The notes under the pieces are model-generated. The model had not been told where the DNA came from, searched no databases, and saw only the letters and a list, made by a program, of their open reading frames with translations. From positions 1 through 5,455 of the forward strand of contig JAFNUQ010000178.1 in the NCBI GenBank assembly GCA_017383945.1: a stretch of 5,455 nt of DNA, written 5' to 3'. Shown here piece by piece: positions 1 to 5,455 of this stretch. Each line of letters starts with the position of its first letter. Positions within the stretch are counted from its first letter, which is position 1. The DNA comes from Bacteroidales bacterium (GTDB taxonomy: Bacteria > Bacteroidota > Bacteroidia > Bacteroidales > UBA932). Made by a program: the position numbers and the translations under genes.

Positions 1-7
1 CGGCCAT
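1..7 (-). CDS. Possible start of the next gene after mutS (partial, edge of window)
   Basis: Reading the minus strand leftward from mutS, an ATG lies at 7-5, followed by GCC and then the window edge. A GAGG at 17-14 stands six bases upstream, an ideal Shine-Dalgarno spacing. Such a strong site is unlike the Bacteroidales genes further right and agrees with a Firmicutes origin for this end. In many Clostridia mutL follows mutS directly, so mutL is the natural guess, but only two codons are present and the protein cannot be identified from sequence. Confidence 0.3.
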
Positions 8-45
8 GGAATTCCTCACTTTCAATACCGACCAACGATTAGAAG

Positions 46-64
46 AACAGACCATCGGTCTGTT
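46..64 (-). terminator. Hairpin just after the mutS stop codon, terminator-like
   Basis: A perfect 8-bp stem (AACAGACC / GGTCTGTT) with a 3-base loop begins within the TAA stop of the mutS fragment. On the minus strand it is followed by the T-rich run TTCTTCTAAT. This is the form of a weak intrinsic terminator. The U-tract is interrupted and the stem is only half G/C, so termination may be partial. On the plus strand the hairpin is followed by TTATAGTTT, so it could act in either direction. Confidence 0.5.
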
Positions 65-441
65 TATAGTTTGCGTGCCTTCTCGCGCAACAGGAAGAGC
101 TTGTTGATAGCGTCCATGGGTGTGAGGGCCATCACGTCAATGGACTGCAGCTCATTGATGATCTCCGTTTTCGCGAAATCGAAGAGATTCACCTGCTCGT
201 CCGCGCGCTTCGGTCCATCCTCCAGGATGTTCTGACCGATTCCCTTCTGGTTGATGTTGCTGACTTCCAAACGCGCCTGAATCTCGTGCGCACGCACCAA
301 CACAGGATGCGGCACACCCGCCAGACGGGCGACGTGGATACCGAAGGACTTGTCCGCGCCGCCGGGAATGATCTTGCGCAGGAAGATCACATCCTCGCCA
401 TGCTCACGTACAGAAATGCAGTAGTTCTCTACGCCTTCCAC
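64..441 (-). CDS. mutS: DNA mismatch repair protein MutS, C-terminal fragment (5' part missing)
   Basis: MutS recognises mispaired bases and recruits MutL. Only about 125 residues of a protein normally near 850-900 residues are here. Visible parts are the end of the ATPase domain (ISVREHGEDVIFLRKI, residues 9-24), the conserved GGADKSFGIHVARLAGVP at 28-44 (the helical segment used in dimer contact), a variable linker, and a tail with LFDF and LTPMDAINKLFLLREKA that is typical of MutS C-termini. The mismatch-binding, connector, lever and clamp domains and the Walker A and B motifs are absent, so it could not work. The apparent GTG start has no ribosome site and lies at the join with the transporter reading frame. 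It is not a true start. Wording and GC content look clostridial rather than Bacteroidales. The identification is firm; that it is a real truncated gene is doubtful. Confidence 0.9.
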   Translation of the reverse strand: MEGVENYCISVREHGEDVIFLRKIIPGGADKSFGIHVARLAGVPHPVLVRAHEIQARLEVSNINQKGIGQNILEDGPKRADEQVNLFDFAKTEIINELQSIDVMALTPMDAINKLFLLREKARKL

Positions 442-1670
442 GCATTGAAGATAGCGATTGAAATAGGAGTCAAGAACACTACAAAGAATGGGTTGAAGTG
501 CTGGAAGATCTGTGGCTGAACCTCGATAGTCTCAGGCATGCCTGTGTAGATCCAATAAGCACCACCCCAAAGAGCTGCTGTTACAGCACCGCTGATGATC
601 TTGCCGCTGGCCTTCTCTGACTGGAAGATAGAGAAGAGAGTGTAGATAGATACAGCGATGAGGGCAAGAGGCCAGATGTTGAAGCCGATCTTAGTCCAAC
701 CCTCTGCAAATCCCTGAGTGTAATCGCGTGCAAACCAAGTGAGTGACTGTCCGTTCTGGTGGAATGCCATCCAGAAGAAGATAACAACAGCAAATACAAG
801 GCAGAGAGCAACGATGCGGTCTTTTGTCTGCTTAGGAGTGAGCTCAACTGTAGCTACGCCAGCGCTTGCGGCCTGCTTAGTATTAACGTCAGCATGCTTG
901 AACCAGCTGCGGCAAGCAAAGTAGATTGCTACTGAGAATACGAGTGAAACGCAAGCTACAACAAAACCCATATGGTATGCGCCAGAAAGGCTGTCAATAT
1001 AGTATGAGCAGAACTCAGCCATTGGCATAGCCTTAACCTCAGCTGCTGGCATTACTGCCTGGAGACCAGCGAGTACAGACTCGTTGCTTGAGCTGATGGT
1101 GCCGTTCATGAACTGGTGTGCAAGTGCAGGGATGTCAGCCTTGTAGATGAGACCGTCACCAGAAAGGAATTTGTTGGTGATGGCGGTAGCAGCTGAAGGA
1201 GCAAACATTGCACCGATGTTGATAGCCATGTAGAAGAGGCTGAATGCAGAGTCTCTGCGAGAAGAGTACTTAGGGTCGTCATAGAGGTTACCTACCATAA
1301 CCTGGAGGTTACCCTTGAAGAGACCTGTACCTACAGCAATGAGAAGGAGGGCAAGCATCATGAGCGCAACGCCAAAAGCGTTGGCAGCTGTCGGGATAGA
1401 CAATGATGCATAGCCGAGGAACATTACTGAAATACCTGTGACAACGCACTTTCCATAACCGATCTTGTCAGCAAGCCATCCTCCGAGAATAGGGAAGAAA
1501 TAAACTGCTGCGAGGAAAATGCCGTAGACCTGACTTGCCACAGACTGCTCCCAGCCGAACTTCGCCTGAAGGAAGAGCATAAAGATGGCAAGCATTGTGT
1601 AGTAACCAAAGCGCTCACCTGTATTGGCAAGTGCTAAGGCAAACAATCCTTTTGGTTGACCTTTAAACAT
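429..1670 (-). CDS. POT/PTR2 family proton-dependent di/tripeptide transporter, C-terminally truncated
   Basis: This is an inner-membrane major-facilitator protein that imports di- and tripeptides with protons. Family marks are GERFGYYTM at residues 18-26 (the ExxER-type motif of helix 1), GGWLADKIGYG at 63-73 in the helix 2-3 loop, FSLFYMAINIGAMFAP at 143-158 (PTR2 signature), FFWMAFHQNGQSLTWFARD at 298-316, and FNPFFVVFLTP at 392-402. By eye there are about ten hydrophobic segments, roughly at 10-34, 48-67, 76-93, 98-118, 142-162, 232-254, 285-303, 329-349, 356-376 and 392-408. Family members have 12-14 helices and about 450-550 residues. The 413-residue product lacks the last helices, including the usual Pro-rich SPVGLS-like region, because of the join at its 3' end. 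The ATG at 1670 follows an A/T-rich leader without a Shine-Dalgarno sequence, as is normal in Bacteroidetes. The gene is divergent from the acyltransferase-pepD series, and PepD could process its cargo. Confidence 0.92.
   Translation of the reverse strand: MFKGQPKGLFALALANTGERFGYYTMLAIFMLFLQAKFGWEQSVASQVYGIFLAAVYFFPILGGWLADKIGYGKCVVTGISVMFLGYASLSIPTAANAFGVALMMLALLLIAVGTGLFKGNLQVMVGNLYDDPKYSSRRDSAFSLFYMAINIGAMFAPSAATAITNKFLSGDGLIYKADIPALAHQFMNGTISSSNESVLAGLQAVMPAAEVKAMPMAEFCSYYIDSLSGAYHMGFVVACVSLVFSVAIYFACRSWFKHADVNTKQAASAGVATVELTPKQTKDRIVALCLVFAVVIFFWMAFHQNGQSLTWFARDYTQGFAEGWTKIGFNIWPLALIAVSIYTLFSIFQSEKASGKIISGAVTAALWGGAYWIYTGMPETIEVQPQIFQHFNPFFVVFLTPISIAIFNAWKA
432..441. other. Probable chimeric junction between mutS fragment and peptide transporter
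   Basis: Left of this point the minus strand reads as MutS; right of it, as a POT transporter in another frame. On the minus strand the ten bases GTGGAAGGCG read as V-E-G in the MutS frame, which fits MutS (clostridial proteins have a similar EGVxNYC). In the transporter frame they read W-K-A, which suits a loop after its tenth helix. They may therefore be the short stretch shared by both parents. The transporter's TAG stop (431-429) is made from MutS codons read out of frame, and upstream of the GTG the MutS frame no longer resembles MutS and meets a TGA near 532-534. Confidence 0.8.
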
Positions 1671-1703
1671 AAAAACTTATTTTAATTAGATTATAATTTT
1701 CTC

Positions 1704-1724
1704 TGCGATGAGCACATCTTCGCA
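1704..1724. promoter_or_regulatory. Imperfect dyad between divergent promoters, candidate operator
   Basis: The arms TGCGA (1704-1708) and TCGCA (1720-1724) are exact inverted copies, and two further pairs (1710/1718 and 1711/1717) match inside: 7 of 10 positions about a centre at 1714. The right arm overlaps both the -7 box of the transporter promoter and the -33-like TTCG of the acyltransferase promoter, so a bound protein could affect both genes. An arm of five bases can arise by chance and no regulator gene is nearby, so this is only a candidate. Confidence 0.25.
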
Positions 1725-1749
1725 AAGATAAGAAAAATTGGTATATTTG
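1719..1749 (+). promoter_or_regulatory. Bacteroidetes-type promoter for the acyltransferase-pepD series
   Basis: TATATTTG at 1742-1749 matches TAnnTTTG exactly. TTCG at 1719-1722 lies exactly 19 bases upstream and differs from the -33 TTTG by one base. Transcription would begin within a few bases of the ATG at 1758, giving a leaderless or nearly leaderless message. It overlaps the opposing transporter promoter, so the two may interfere. Confidence 0.6.
1723..1730 (-). promoter_or_regulatory. Bacteroidetes-type -7 box for the peptide transporter
   Basis: The minus strand reads TATCTTTG at 1730-1723, an exact match to the Bacteroidetes TAnnTTTG element. Transcription would begin near 1716-1719 and leave a leader of about 50 nt that is A/T-rich and lacks a Shine-Dalgarno sequence. 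No clear TTTG -33 element is seen at the expected 19-base distance upstream. Confidence 0.6.
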
Positions 1750-1757
1750 TAAGGATT

Positions 1758-2672
1758 ATGGCAAAACGAGGGAAAATAGGCTCTTTTATTTTAAAGATTT
1801 TTCTGCGTCCGCTTGGCTGTCTGCCTCTCGGCTTTCATCGGGCGTGTGGCAGGTGTATAGGCCGATTCCTTGGTAAGACCGTGGCATATCGCCGAGATGT
1901 GGTGATGATCAATCTCTCGCGTTCATTCCCTGATAAGAAATATAAAGAACTTCAGCAGATCTGTAATAAGTTTTATGAGAGACTTGTGACCATTTTTATG
2001 GAAGCAATCTGGTTTGGCTCAAGCTCAAACAAGCGTCTGGACAAGTCTCATATTGCTGAGCTTAATGGTCTTGAACCACTTAATGAGTTTTATCGTCAGG
2101 GGAAAAGCGTGTTTGTGCTTTCTTCACATATGGGCAACTGGGAGATTATTGGCGGCATCAAGCACTATGCCTATTCGAGCCCTCTCAGCTGTCCGGAAAA
2201 CGACGTCTGCGTGGTATATAAAAAGCAGTCAAGCGCGATGATGAATGAGTTCCTCAAGGACAACCGCATCGCTGCTGTCAAGGATAAAGAACACTTTGAC
2301 GGTATGGTGGAGACCAAGAGCGTGATGAGGTATGCTGTCAAGAATCGCAATATCAGCAAGTTATATACATTTATAGGAGATCAGTATCCTTATGGGGGTG
2401 CTGCCAGAGTGGAGATTGAGAGCTTTCTTGGGCAAAGAACTCCTTCTATGATTGGCGCAGCGTCACTCGCTTGCAGGATGTCTCTTCCGCTGGTATATCA
2501 GAATATGCTTGTCAGGGAGGACGGAAACTATGACATCAATTATACGGTGATTGCCGATGATGCAAGCAAGTTCACCCCAGAGGAACTGATGACCAGGTAC
2601 TATCAACTGCTTGAAGAGGACCTTAAAAAGCAGCCTTGGAATTACCTGTGGTCACACAAAAGATGGAAATAA
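1758..2672 (+). CDS. LpxL/HtrB-family acyltransferase (lipid A biosynthesis acyltransferase family)
   Basis: Proteins of this family (Pfam Lip_A_acyltrans) move a fatty acyl chain to a lipid A precursor or a related lipid at the inner face of the cytoplasmic membrane. The catalytic H-x4-E motif is at H124-E129 within LSSHMGNWEIIGG. Other marks are YRRDVVMINLSRSFPDK at 44-60, GDQYP at 207-211 in the place of the family's usual ADQ-P element, and the ending PWNYLWSHKRWK at 293-304. The N-terminus (8-40) is basic and hydrophobic and probably anchors the protein in the membrane. At 304 residues it has the usual length. The ATG at 1758 is favoured because the homologous region begins at once; it lies only eight bases past the -7 box. 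pepD follows after 18 bp. The exact acyl acceptor cannot be read from sequence: a late lipid A acyltransferase and an aminolipid O-acyltransferase are both possible in Bacteroidales. Confidence 0.88.
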   Translation: MAKRGKIGSFILKIFLRPLGCLPLGFHRACGRCIGRFLGKTVAYRRDVVMINLSRSFPDKKYKELQQICNKFYERLVTIFMEAIWFGSSSNKRLDKSHIAELNGLEPLNEFYRQGKSVFVLSSHMGNWEIIGGIKHYAYSSPLSCPENDVCVVYKKQSSAMMNEFLKDNRIAAVKDKEHFDGMVETKSVMRYAVKNRNISKLYTFIGDQYPYGGAARVEIESFLGQRTPSMIGAASLACRMSLPLVYQNMLVREDGNYDINYTVIADDASKFTPEELMTRYYQLLEEDLKKQPWNYLWSHKRWK

Positions 2673-2690
2673 TACTAACACATAAAAATT

Positions 2691-4148
2691 ATGACAATTA
2701 AAGATCTTCAGCCAGCAGTAGTCTGGAACAATTTCTACTCACTCACTCGCTGCCCTCGTCCTTCGAAGCACGAGGAGAAAGTGCGTGAATACATTCTTGC
2801 TTGGGCAAAGGAAAACAATATTGAAGCAACAAGTGATGAAGGTGGTAACGTAATCCTCAATGTACCGGCAACTCCAGGATATGAGAACCGCAGAGGCGTG
2901 ATTCTTCAGGGACATATGGATATGGTTCCTCAGAAGAGCGCAGCAAAGCAGCACGACTTCCTCACAGATCCGATCGAGACTCGCATCGAGGGTGATTGGG
3001 TAAAGGCTTGTGACACTACATTGGGTGCAGATAATGGTCTTGGCGTAGCAATGGGTATGGCTGTTGCTGAGTCAAAGGACTTCCCACACGGACCAGTAGA
3101 GGTGCTCATCACAGCAGATGAAGAGACAGGTATGAGTGGTGCAAAGGCTCTCAAGCCAGGCGTGCTCAAGGGAGATATCCTCATCAACCTCGATTCTGAG
3201 GATGAGAAGGAGCTTTGCATCGGTTGCGCCGGTGGTCTTGATTGCCTCGCGGATTTCAAATACAAGACATACAAGACTCCAAAGAACCATATGGGTTATA
3301 AGCTTGTTGTAAAGGGCCTTTCTGGTGGTCACTCAGGAATGGATATCTCACTTTATAGAGCCAATGCCAACAAGGTGATTGTAAACGCGCTGATCCCTGT
3401 AATGCAGAAGTGCGGCGTGAAGCTCGTCAATATGACAGGCGGTAGCCTTCGCAACGCTATCCCATTTGAGGGCGAAGCTACAGTTGCAGTGCCAAACGAG
3501 AACGTTCTCAGCTTTGTGCGCAGCGTCAAGAAAACATTCAAGCAGCTCACAGCTCGCTATGCGGAGAGCGACCCTGCTATGGAGTGCTCAATCGTAAAGA
3601 TTGGCAAGCCTGCTGACAGATATATTGAAGATGCAGTTGCTCTCAATGCAATGAAGGCTATCCTTGCTTGCCCTTCAAATGTTATCCGTATGAGCCAGAG
3701 CATGCCAGGTCTCATCGAGACATCAACCAACCTTGCAGTAGTAAGATGCCAGAATGGTCATCTTACAGTCGGCTCTCTCCTCAGAAGTGCAATTGATGAG
3801 TCAAAGAGCGAGCTCGCAGAGAGAGTTAGAATCATCTTTGAAATGGCTGGAGCTTCAGTTAAGTTCAGTGGTGGCTACAGCGGCTGGGTTCCAAGACCTG
3901 GTACTCCTATGATCAAACTCATCAATGACGTACATACTCAGCTTTATGGTGAGCCGATGAATATTATGGCTACCCACGGTGGTCTTGAGTGTGCACTTCT
4001 CGGAGCAAAGTATCCAAACTGGGAGATGGTTTCAATAGGACCTACTATTATGTATCCTCACTATCCTGACGAGAAAGCATATATCCCATCAGTTCAGAAG
4101 TCATGGGATCTTCTCAAAGCGGTTCTTGCTGCTATCCCTGAGAAGTAG
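2691..4148 (+). CDS. pepD: Aminoacyl-histidine dipeptidase (cytosol non-specific dipeptidase), M20 family
   Basis: PepD is a cytoplasmic two-zinc dipeptidase that splits a wide range of dipeptides, including Xaa-His such as carnosine. Its 485 residues equal the usual length. Motifs in order are GHMDMVP at 74-80 (metal His75, with Asp77), TTLGADNGLG at 109-118 (bridging Asp114), TADEETGMSG at 141-150 (general base Glu144 and metal Glu145), INLDSEDE at 165-172 (metal Asp168), SGGHSGMD at 211-218 opening the lid/dimer domain (His214), THGGLEC at 428-434 and PHYPDE at 456-461 (metal His457). Residue roles are assigned from family knowledge. All catalytic positions are present, so it should be active. 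No Shine-Dalgarno sequence is seen; the start lies in A/T-rich sequence. The gene favours a narrow set of codons (many CTC, GCA, AAG), which suggests good expression. It probably shares a transcript with the acyltransferase, and its substrates could come through the divergent peptide transporter. Confidence 0.95.
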   Translation: MTIKDLQPAVVWNNFYSLTRCPRPSKHEEKVREYILAWAKENNIEATSDEGGNVILNVPATPGYENRRGVILQGHMDMVPQKSAAKQHDFLTDPIETRIEGDWVKACDTTLGADNGLGVAMGMAVAESKDFPHGPVEVLITADEETGMSGAKALKPGVLKGDILINLDSEDEKELCIGCAGGLDCLADFKYKTYKTPKNHMGYKLVVKGLSGGHSGMDISLYRANANKVIVNALIPVMQKCGVKLVNMTGGSLRNAIPFEGEATVAVPNENVLSFVRSVKKTFKQLTARYAESDPAMECSIVKIGKPADRYIEDAVALNAMKAILACPSNVIRMSQSMPGLIETSTNLAVVRCQNGHLTVGSLLRSAIDESKSELAERVRIIFEMAGASVKFSGGYSGWVPRPGTPMIKLINDVHTQLYGEPMNIMATHGGLECALLGAKYPNWEMVSIGPTIMYPHYPDEKAYIPSVQKSWDLLKAVLAAIPEK

Positions 4149-4153
4149 TCTTC

Positions 4154-4843
4154 ATGAGCGAAGAGTTAAAACAGATGCTGAAGGACTGGGTCGTTGTATT
4201 TAACGGCCCAGTCTATTTTGCGACTGATCCTATTTCCTTTCCGCGTGCATTTATGCTGCAAGGTGCTGAACTTCAGGATATAGAAGTGGCCGCGCTGTTT
4301 GCCGCGCACCTTGCTTGGGGCCGTAGGGAAATGATAGTAAGGGATTGTAAAAGACTCTTCGATCATATGGATAACCAACCATACAAATATGTGATGAGTG
4401 GCTGCTATCGTGACGACCCCACAAGCATCCACCGTACAATAAAATGGAGCGAAATTGCTTCCATATGCTCTGCTCTCAAAAGCTTTTATGAGCACAATAG
4501 TTCGCTTGAAGTACTCAGTGCCGAGCAGTTGAGAGTGCAGATTCTTGGCAGCAAGCCTGATCGCTGGGCTGCCAACAAAAAAATACACATGATGCGCCGC
4601 TGGATGGTCAGAAATGACGGTAAGGTGGATTTAGGACTATGGAAAAACACTTCACCTGCCGACTTGATCATACCTCTGGATGTTCACGTGTATACTCAGG
4701 CGTCCAAGCTTGGACTTACCGATCGCAAGGCCAAAGACTTGAGAACCGCAATACAGATTACTGATGCATTCAGGGAAATATTCCCTGACGACCCCGCACA
4801 AGGGGACTTTGCACTATTTGGATACGGAATAGACAATGCCTAA
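4154..4843 (+). CDS. DUF2400 / TIGR02757 family protein, function unknown
   Basis: The protein matches my memory of the TIGR02757 (DUF2400) family, common in Bacteroidetes. Marks are DPISFPRAFM at 25-34, IEVAALFAAHLAWGRREMIV at 43-62, a partly kept HRT at 93-95, NKKIHMMRRWMVRNDGKVDL at 141-160, GLWK at 161-164, IIPLDVHVYTQASKLGL at 172-188, and the ending FPDDPAQGDFALFGYGI at 210-226. No signal peptide or membrane helix is seen, so it is probably cytoplasmic. PLDVHV followed by a helix and KLGL resembles the catalytic Asp region of HhH-GPD DNA glycosylases (VDTHVxRVxxRLGL), so a nucleic-acid role is possible, but this is inference. The 229 residues seem a little short for the family, and the FKHRTF-like motif is degenerate. 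It begins 5 bp after the pepD stop, with a weak GAGAAG upstream, and overlaps the next gene by 8 bp. Confidence 0.85.
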   Translation: MSEELKQMLKDWVVVFNGPVYFATDPISFPRAFMLQGAELQDIEVAALFAAHLAWGRREMIVRDCKRLFDHMDNQPYKYVMSGCYRDDPTSIHRTIKWSEIASICSALKSFYEHNSSLEVLSAEQLRVQILGSKPDRWAANKKIHMMRRWMVRNDGKVDLGLWKNTSPADLIIPLDVHVYTQASKLGLTDRKAKDLRTAIQITDAFREIFPDDPAQGDFALFGYGIDNA

Positions 4844-5420
4844 ATTATACATAATATCAGGTTGTAATGGCTCTGGTAAAACCACTGCCTCCTATACCTT
4901 GCTCCCGGAGCTTTTAAATTGCAGCGAGTTTGTCAACTCCGACGAGTTTGCAAAATACCTCTCGCCCTTTGACCCGTCAGCTGCCTCTGTGACGGCCAGC
5001 CGTTATATGCTCACAAAGATTCATTACCTCTTGGGTAAGTATGCTGACTTTGGGATTGAGACAACTCTTGCAACACGATCTCTCTTGAAGATAATACAAC
5101 AGGCCCAGGCCTTAGGCTATGAAGTGACTATTCTGTATTTCTGGCTCAACTCTCCAGAGCTTGCCATCGCGCGAGTCAGAGATAGGGTCGCTGCCGGTGG
5201 ACATAATATCTCGGATACGACAGTTCGTCGAAGATATTTCACCGGCCTAAAATACTTTTTTGATAATTACAGTCCTGTCTGCAATAATTGGATACTTGCC
5301 GACAACTCAAAATCTCCGTTCACGGTGGTTGCCGAGGGTAGTAAACGGCATATGATTATTAATGACGAGGAGAAATATAAACATATCTGGAAACTTGCTC
5401 ATCCAAATGATGAATTTTAA
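4836..5420 (+). CDS. Zeta toxin-like P-loop kinase (COG4185-type predicted ATPase)
   Basis: This is a small P-loop NTPase of the zeta toxin / COG4185 group. Walker A is GCNGSGKTT at 9-17 after the strand LYIIS; VNSDE at 33-37 gives the likely catalytic Asp36; GIETTLATRS at 73-82 matches the substrate-binding ETTL element; RVRDRVAAGGHNI at 113-125 supplies the lid arginines; RRRYFTGLKYFFDNY at 131-145 and ILADNS at 153-158 complete the family pattern. Classical zeta/PezT toxins phosphorylate UDP-N-acetylglucosamine. For the shorter COG4185 group the substrate is not established as far as I know. All expected active-site residues are present. The start ATG at 4836 overlaps the end of the DUF2400 gene (ATGCCTAA), so translation is probably coupled. 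No epsilon/PezA-type antitoxin is visible upstream, so it may not be a toxin, or its partner may lie downstream. Confidence 0.88.
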   Translation: MPKLYIISGCNGSGKTTASYTLLPELLNCSEFVNSDEFAKYLSPFDPSAASVTASRYMLTKIHYLLGKYADFGIETTLATRSLLKIIQQAQALGYEVTILYFWLNSPELAIARVRDRVAAGGHNISDTTVRRRYFTGLKYFFDNYSPVCNNWILADNSKSPFTVVAEGSKRHMIINDEEKYKHIWKLAHPNDEF

Positions 5421-5455
5421 TCGTTTCGGAGTCACGCAGGAACAGTTGCAATCCC
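5407..5455 (+). CDS. Possible start of a further gene, cut by the window edge
   Basis: Two adjacent ATG codons at 5407 and 5410 open a frame that stays open to the edge: MMNFNRFGVTQEQLQS, 16 codons. It overlaps the end of the kinase gene by 14 bp in another frame, in keeping with the tight packing of this gene series. No terminator is seen after the kinase. The product is not recognised, and an open frame this short is weak evidence. Confidence 0.35.
   Translation, partial: MMNFNRFGVTQEQLQS

Noticed and set aside
4..15. Adjacent NcoI- and EcoRI-like palindromes (CCATGG, GGAATTCC), suggestive of a vector polylinker
   Set aside because: No other vector sequence follows, and the minus-strand reading gives a natural GAGG plus ATG. 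Two 6-base sites close together can occur by chance.
6..107. Plus-strand frame MEFLTFNTDQRLEEQ... of about 33 codons
   Set aside because: It runs antisense into the well-supported mutS tail, is short and resembles nothing known to me.
286..519. 77-codon plus-strand open frame across the mutS/transporter join
   Set aside because: It is the antisense shadow of two recognised genes and spans the suspected chimeric point, so it is unlikely to exist as a gene.
581..847. 88-codon minus-strand frame, rich in Ser and Leu
   Set aside because: It is an out-of-frame shadow of the transporter with low-complexity translation.
2498..2510. TATGCTTG near the end of the acyltransferase as an internal promoter for pepD
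   Set aside because: It has one mismatch to TAnnTTTG, lies well inside the gene and has no clear -33 element. The 18-bp gap to pepD is better explained by co-transcription.
2930..3332. Overlapping antisense open frames of 114 and 86 codons inside pepD
   Set aside because: pepD is complete with all catalytic motifs; long antisense frames follow from its codon bias.
4166..4588. 140-codon antisense frame inside the DUF2400 gene
   Set aside because: The sense protein matches its family along its length, and the antisense product is unrecognisable with no start signals.
4815..4835. ACTATTTGG as a promoter for the kinase
   Set aside because: The spacing within the box does not fit TAnnTTTG, and the gene overlap already explains expression.
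1..5455. CRISPR arrays, IS ends, tRNA or rRNA genes, phage genes
   Set aside because: No spaced repeats, transposase motifs, structured RNA sequences or phage proteins were seen on either strand.

Overview
Most of the window (about 442-5455) looks like a Bacteroidales chromosome, probably Prevotella-like. The proteins have the character of that group, including a DUF2400/TIGR02757-type protein and a COG4185-type zeta kinase. Start codons sit in A/T-rich context with little or no Shine-Dalgarno sequence. The only intergenic promoter region carries two boxes of the Bacteroidetes -7 form TAnnTTTG. The genus is a judgement from reading, not from a search.

Left end (1-441): this part does not fit the rest. 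It encodes, on the minus strand, only the last ~125 residues of a MutS mismatch-repair ATPase. The wording of that tail reads more like Clostridia than Bacteroidales, and three lines counted by hand are 53-68% GC against 45-52% for three lines of the neighbouring transporter. A hairpin follows the mutS stop, and a well-spaced GAGG plus ATG at the very edge may begin the next gene (mutL by usual order). The fragment abuts a peptide transporter that is itself cut short. A 10-base stretch at 432-441 could be shared by both parents. The simplest reading is a chimeric join (metagenome misassembly or cloning/PCR chimera) rather than a biological arrangement.

Middle (429-1757): a POT/PTR2 proton-coupled di/tripeptide transporter on the minus strand lacks its last one to three membrane helices because of the join. 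Its intact start faces an 87-bp divergent intergenic region with a promoter for each direction and an imperfect dyad between them.

Right (1758-5455): a compact plus-strand gene series, probably one operon: an LpxL/HtrB-type acyltransferase, the M20 dipeptidase PepD, a DUF2400 protein, a zeta-toxin-like P-loop kinase, and perhaps the first 16 codons of a further gene cut by the window edge. Gaps are 18 bp, 5 bp, then an 8-bp overlap, then a possible 14-bp overlap. The divergent peptide importer and PepD make a sensible pair: peptides imported, then split in the cytoplasm. No phage, IS, CRISPR, tRNA or rRNA is visible. I see no convincing new multi-gene system. The best leads are the zeta-like kinase without a visible antitoxin, the glycosylase-like motif in the DUF2400 protein, and the compact, possibly leaderless divergent promoter.
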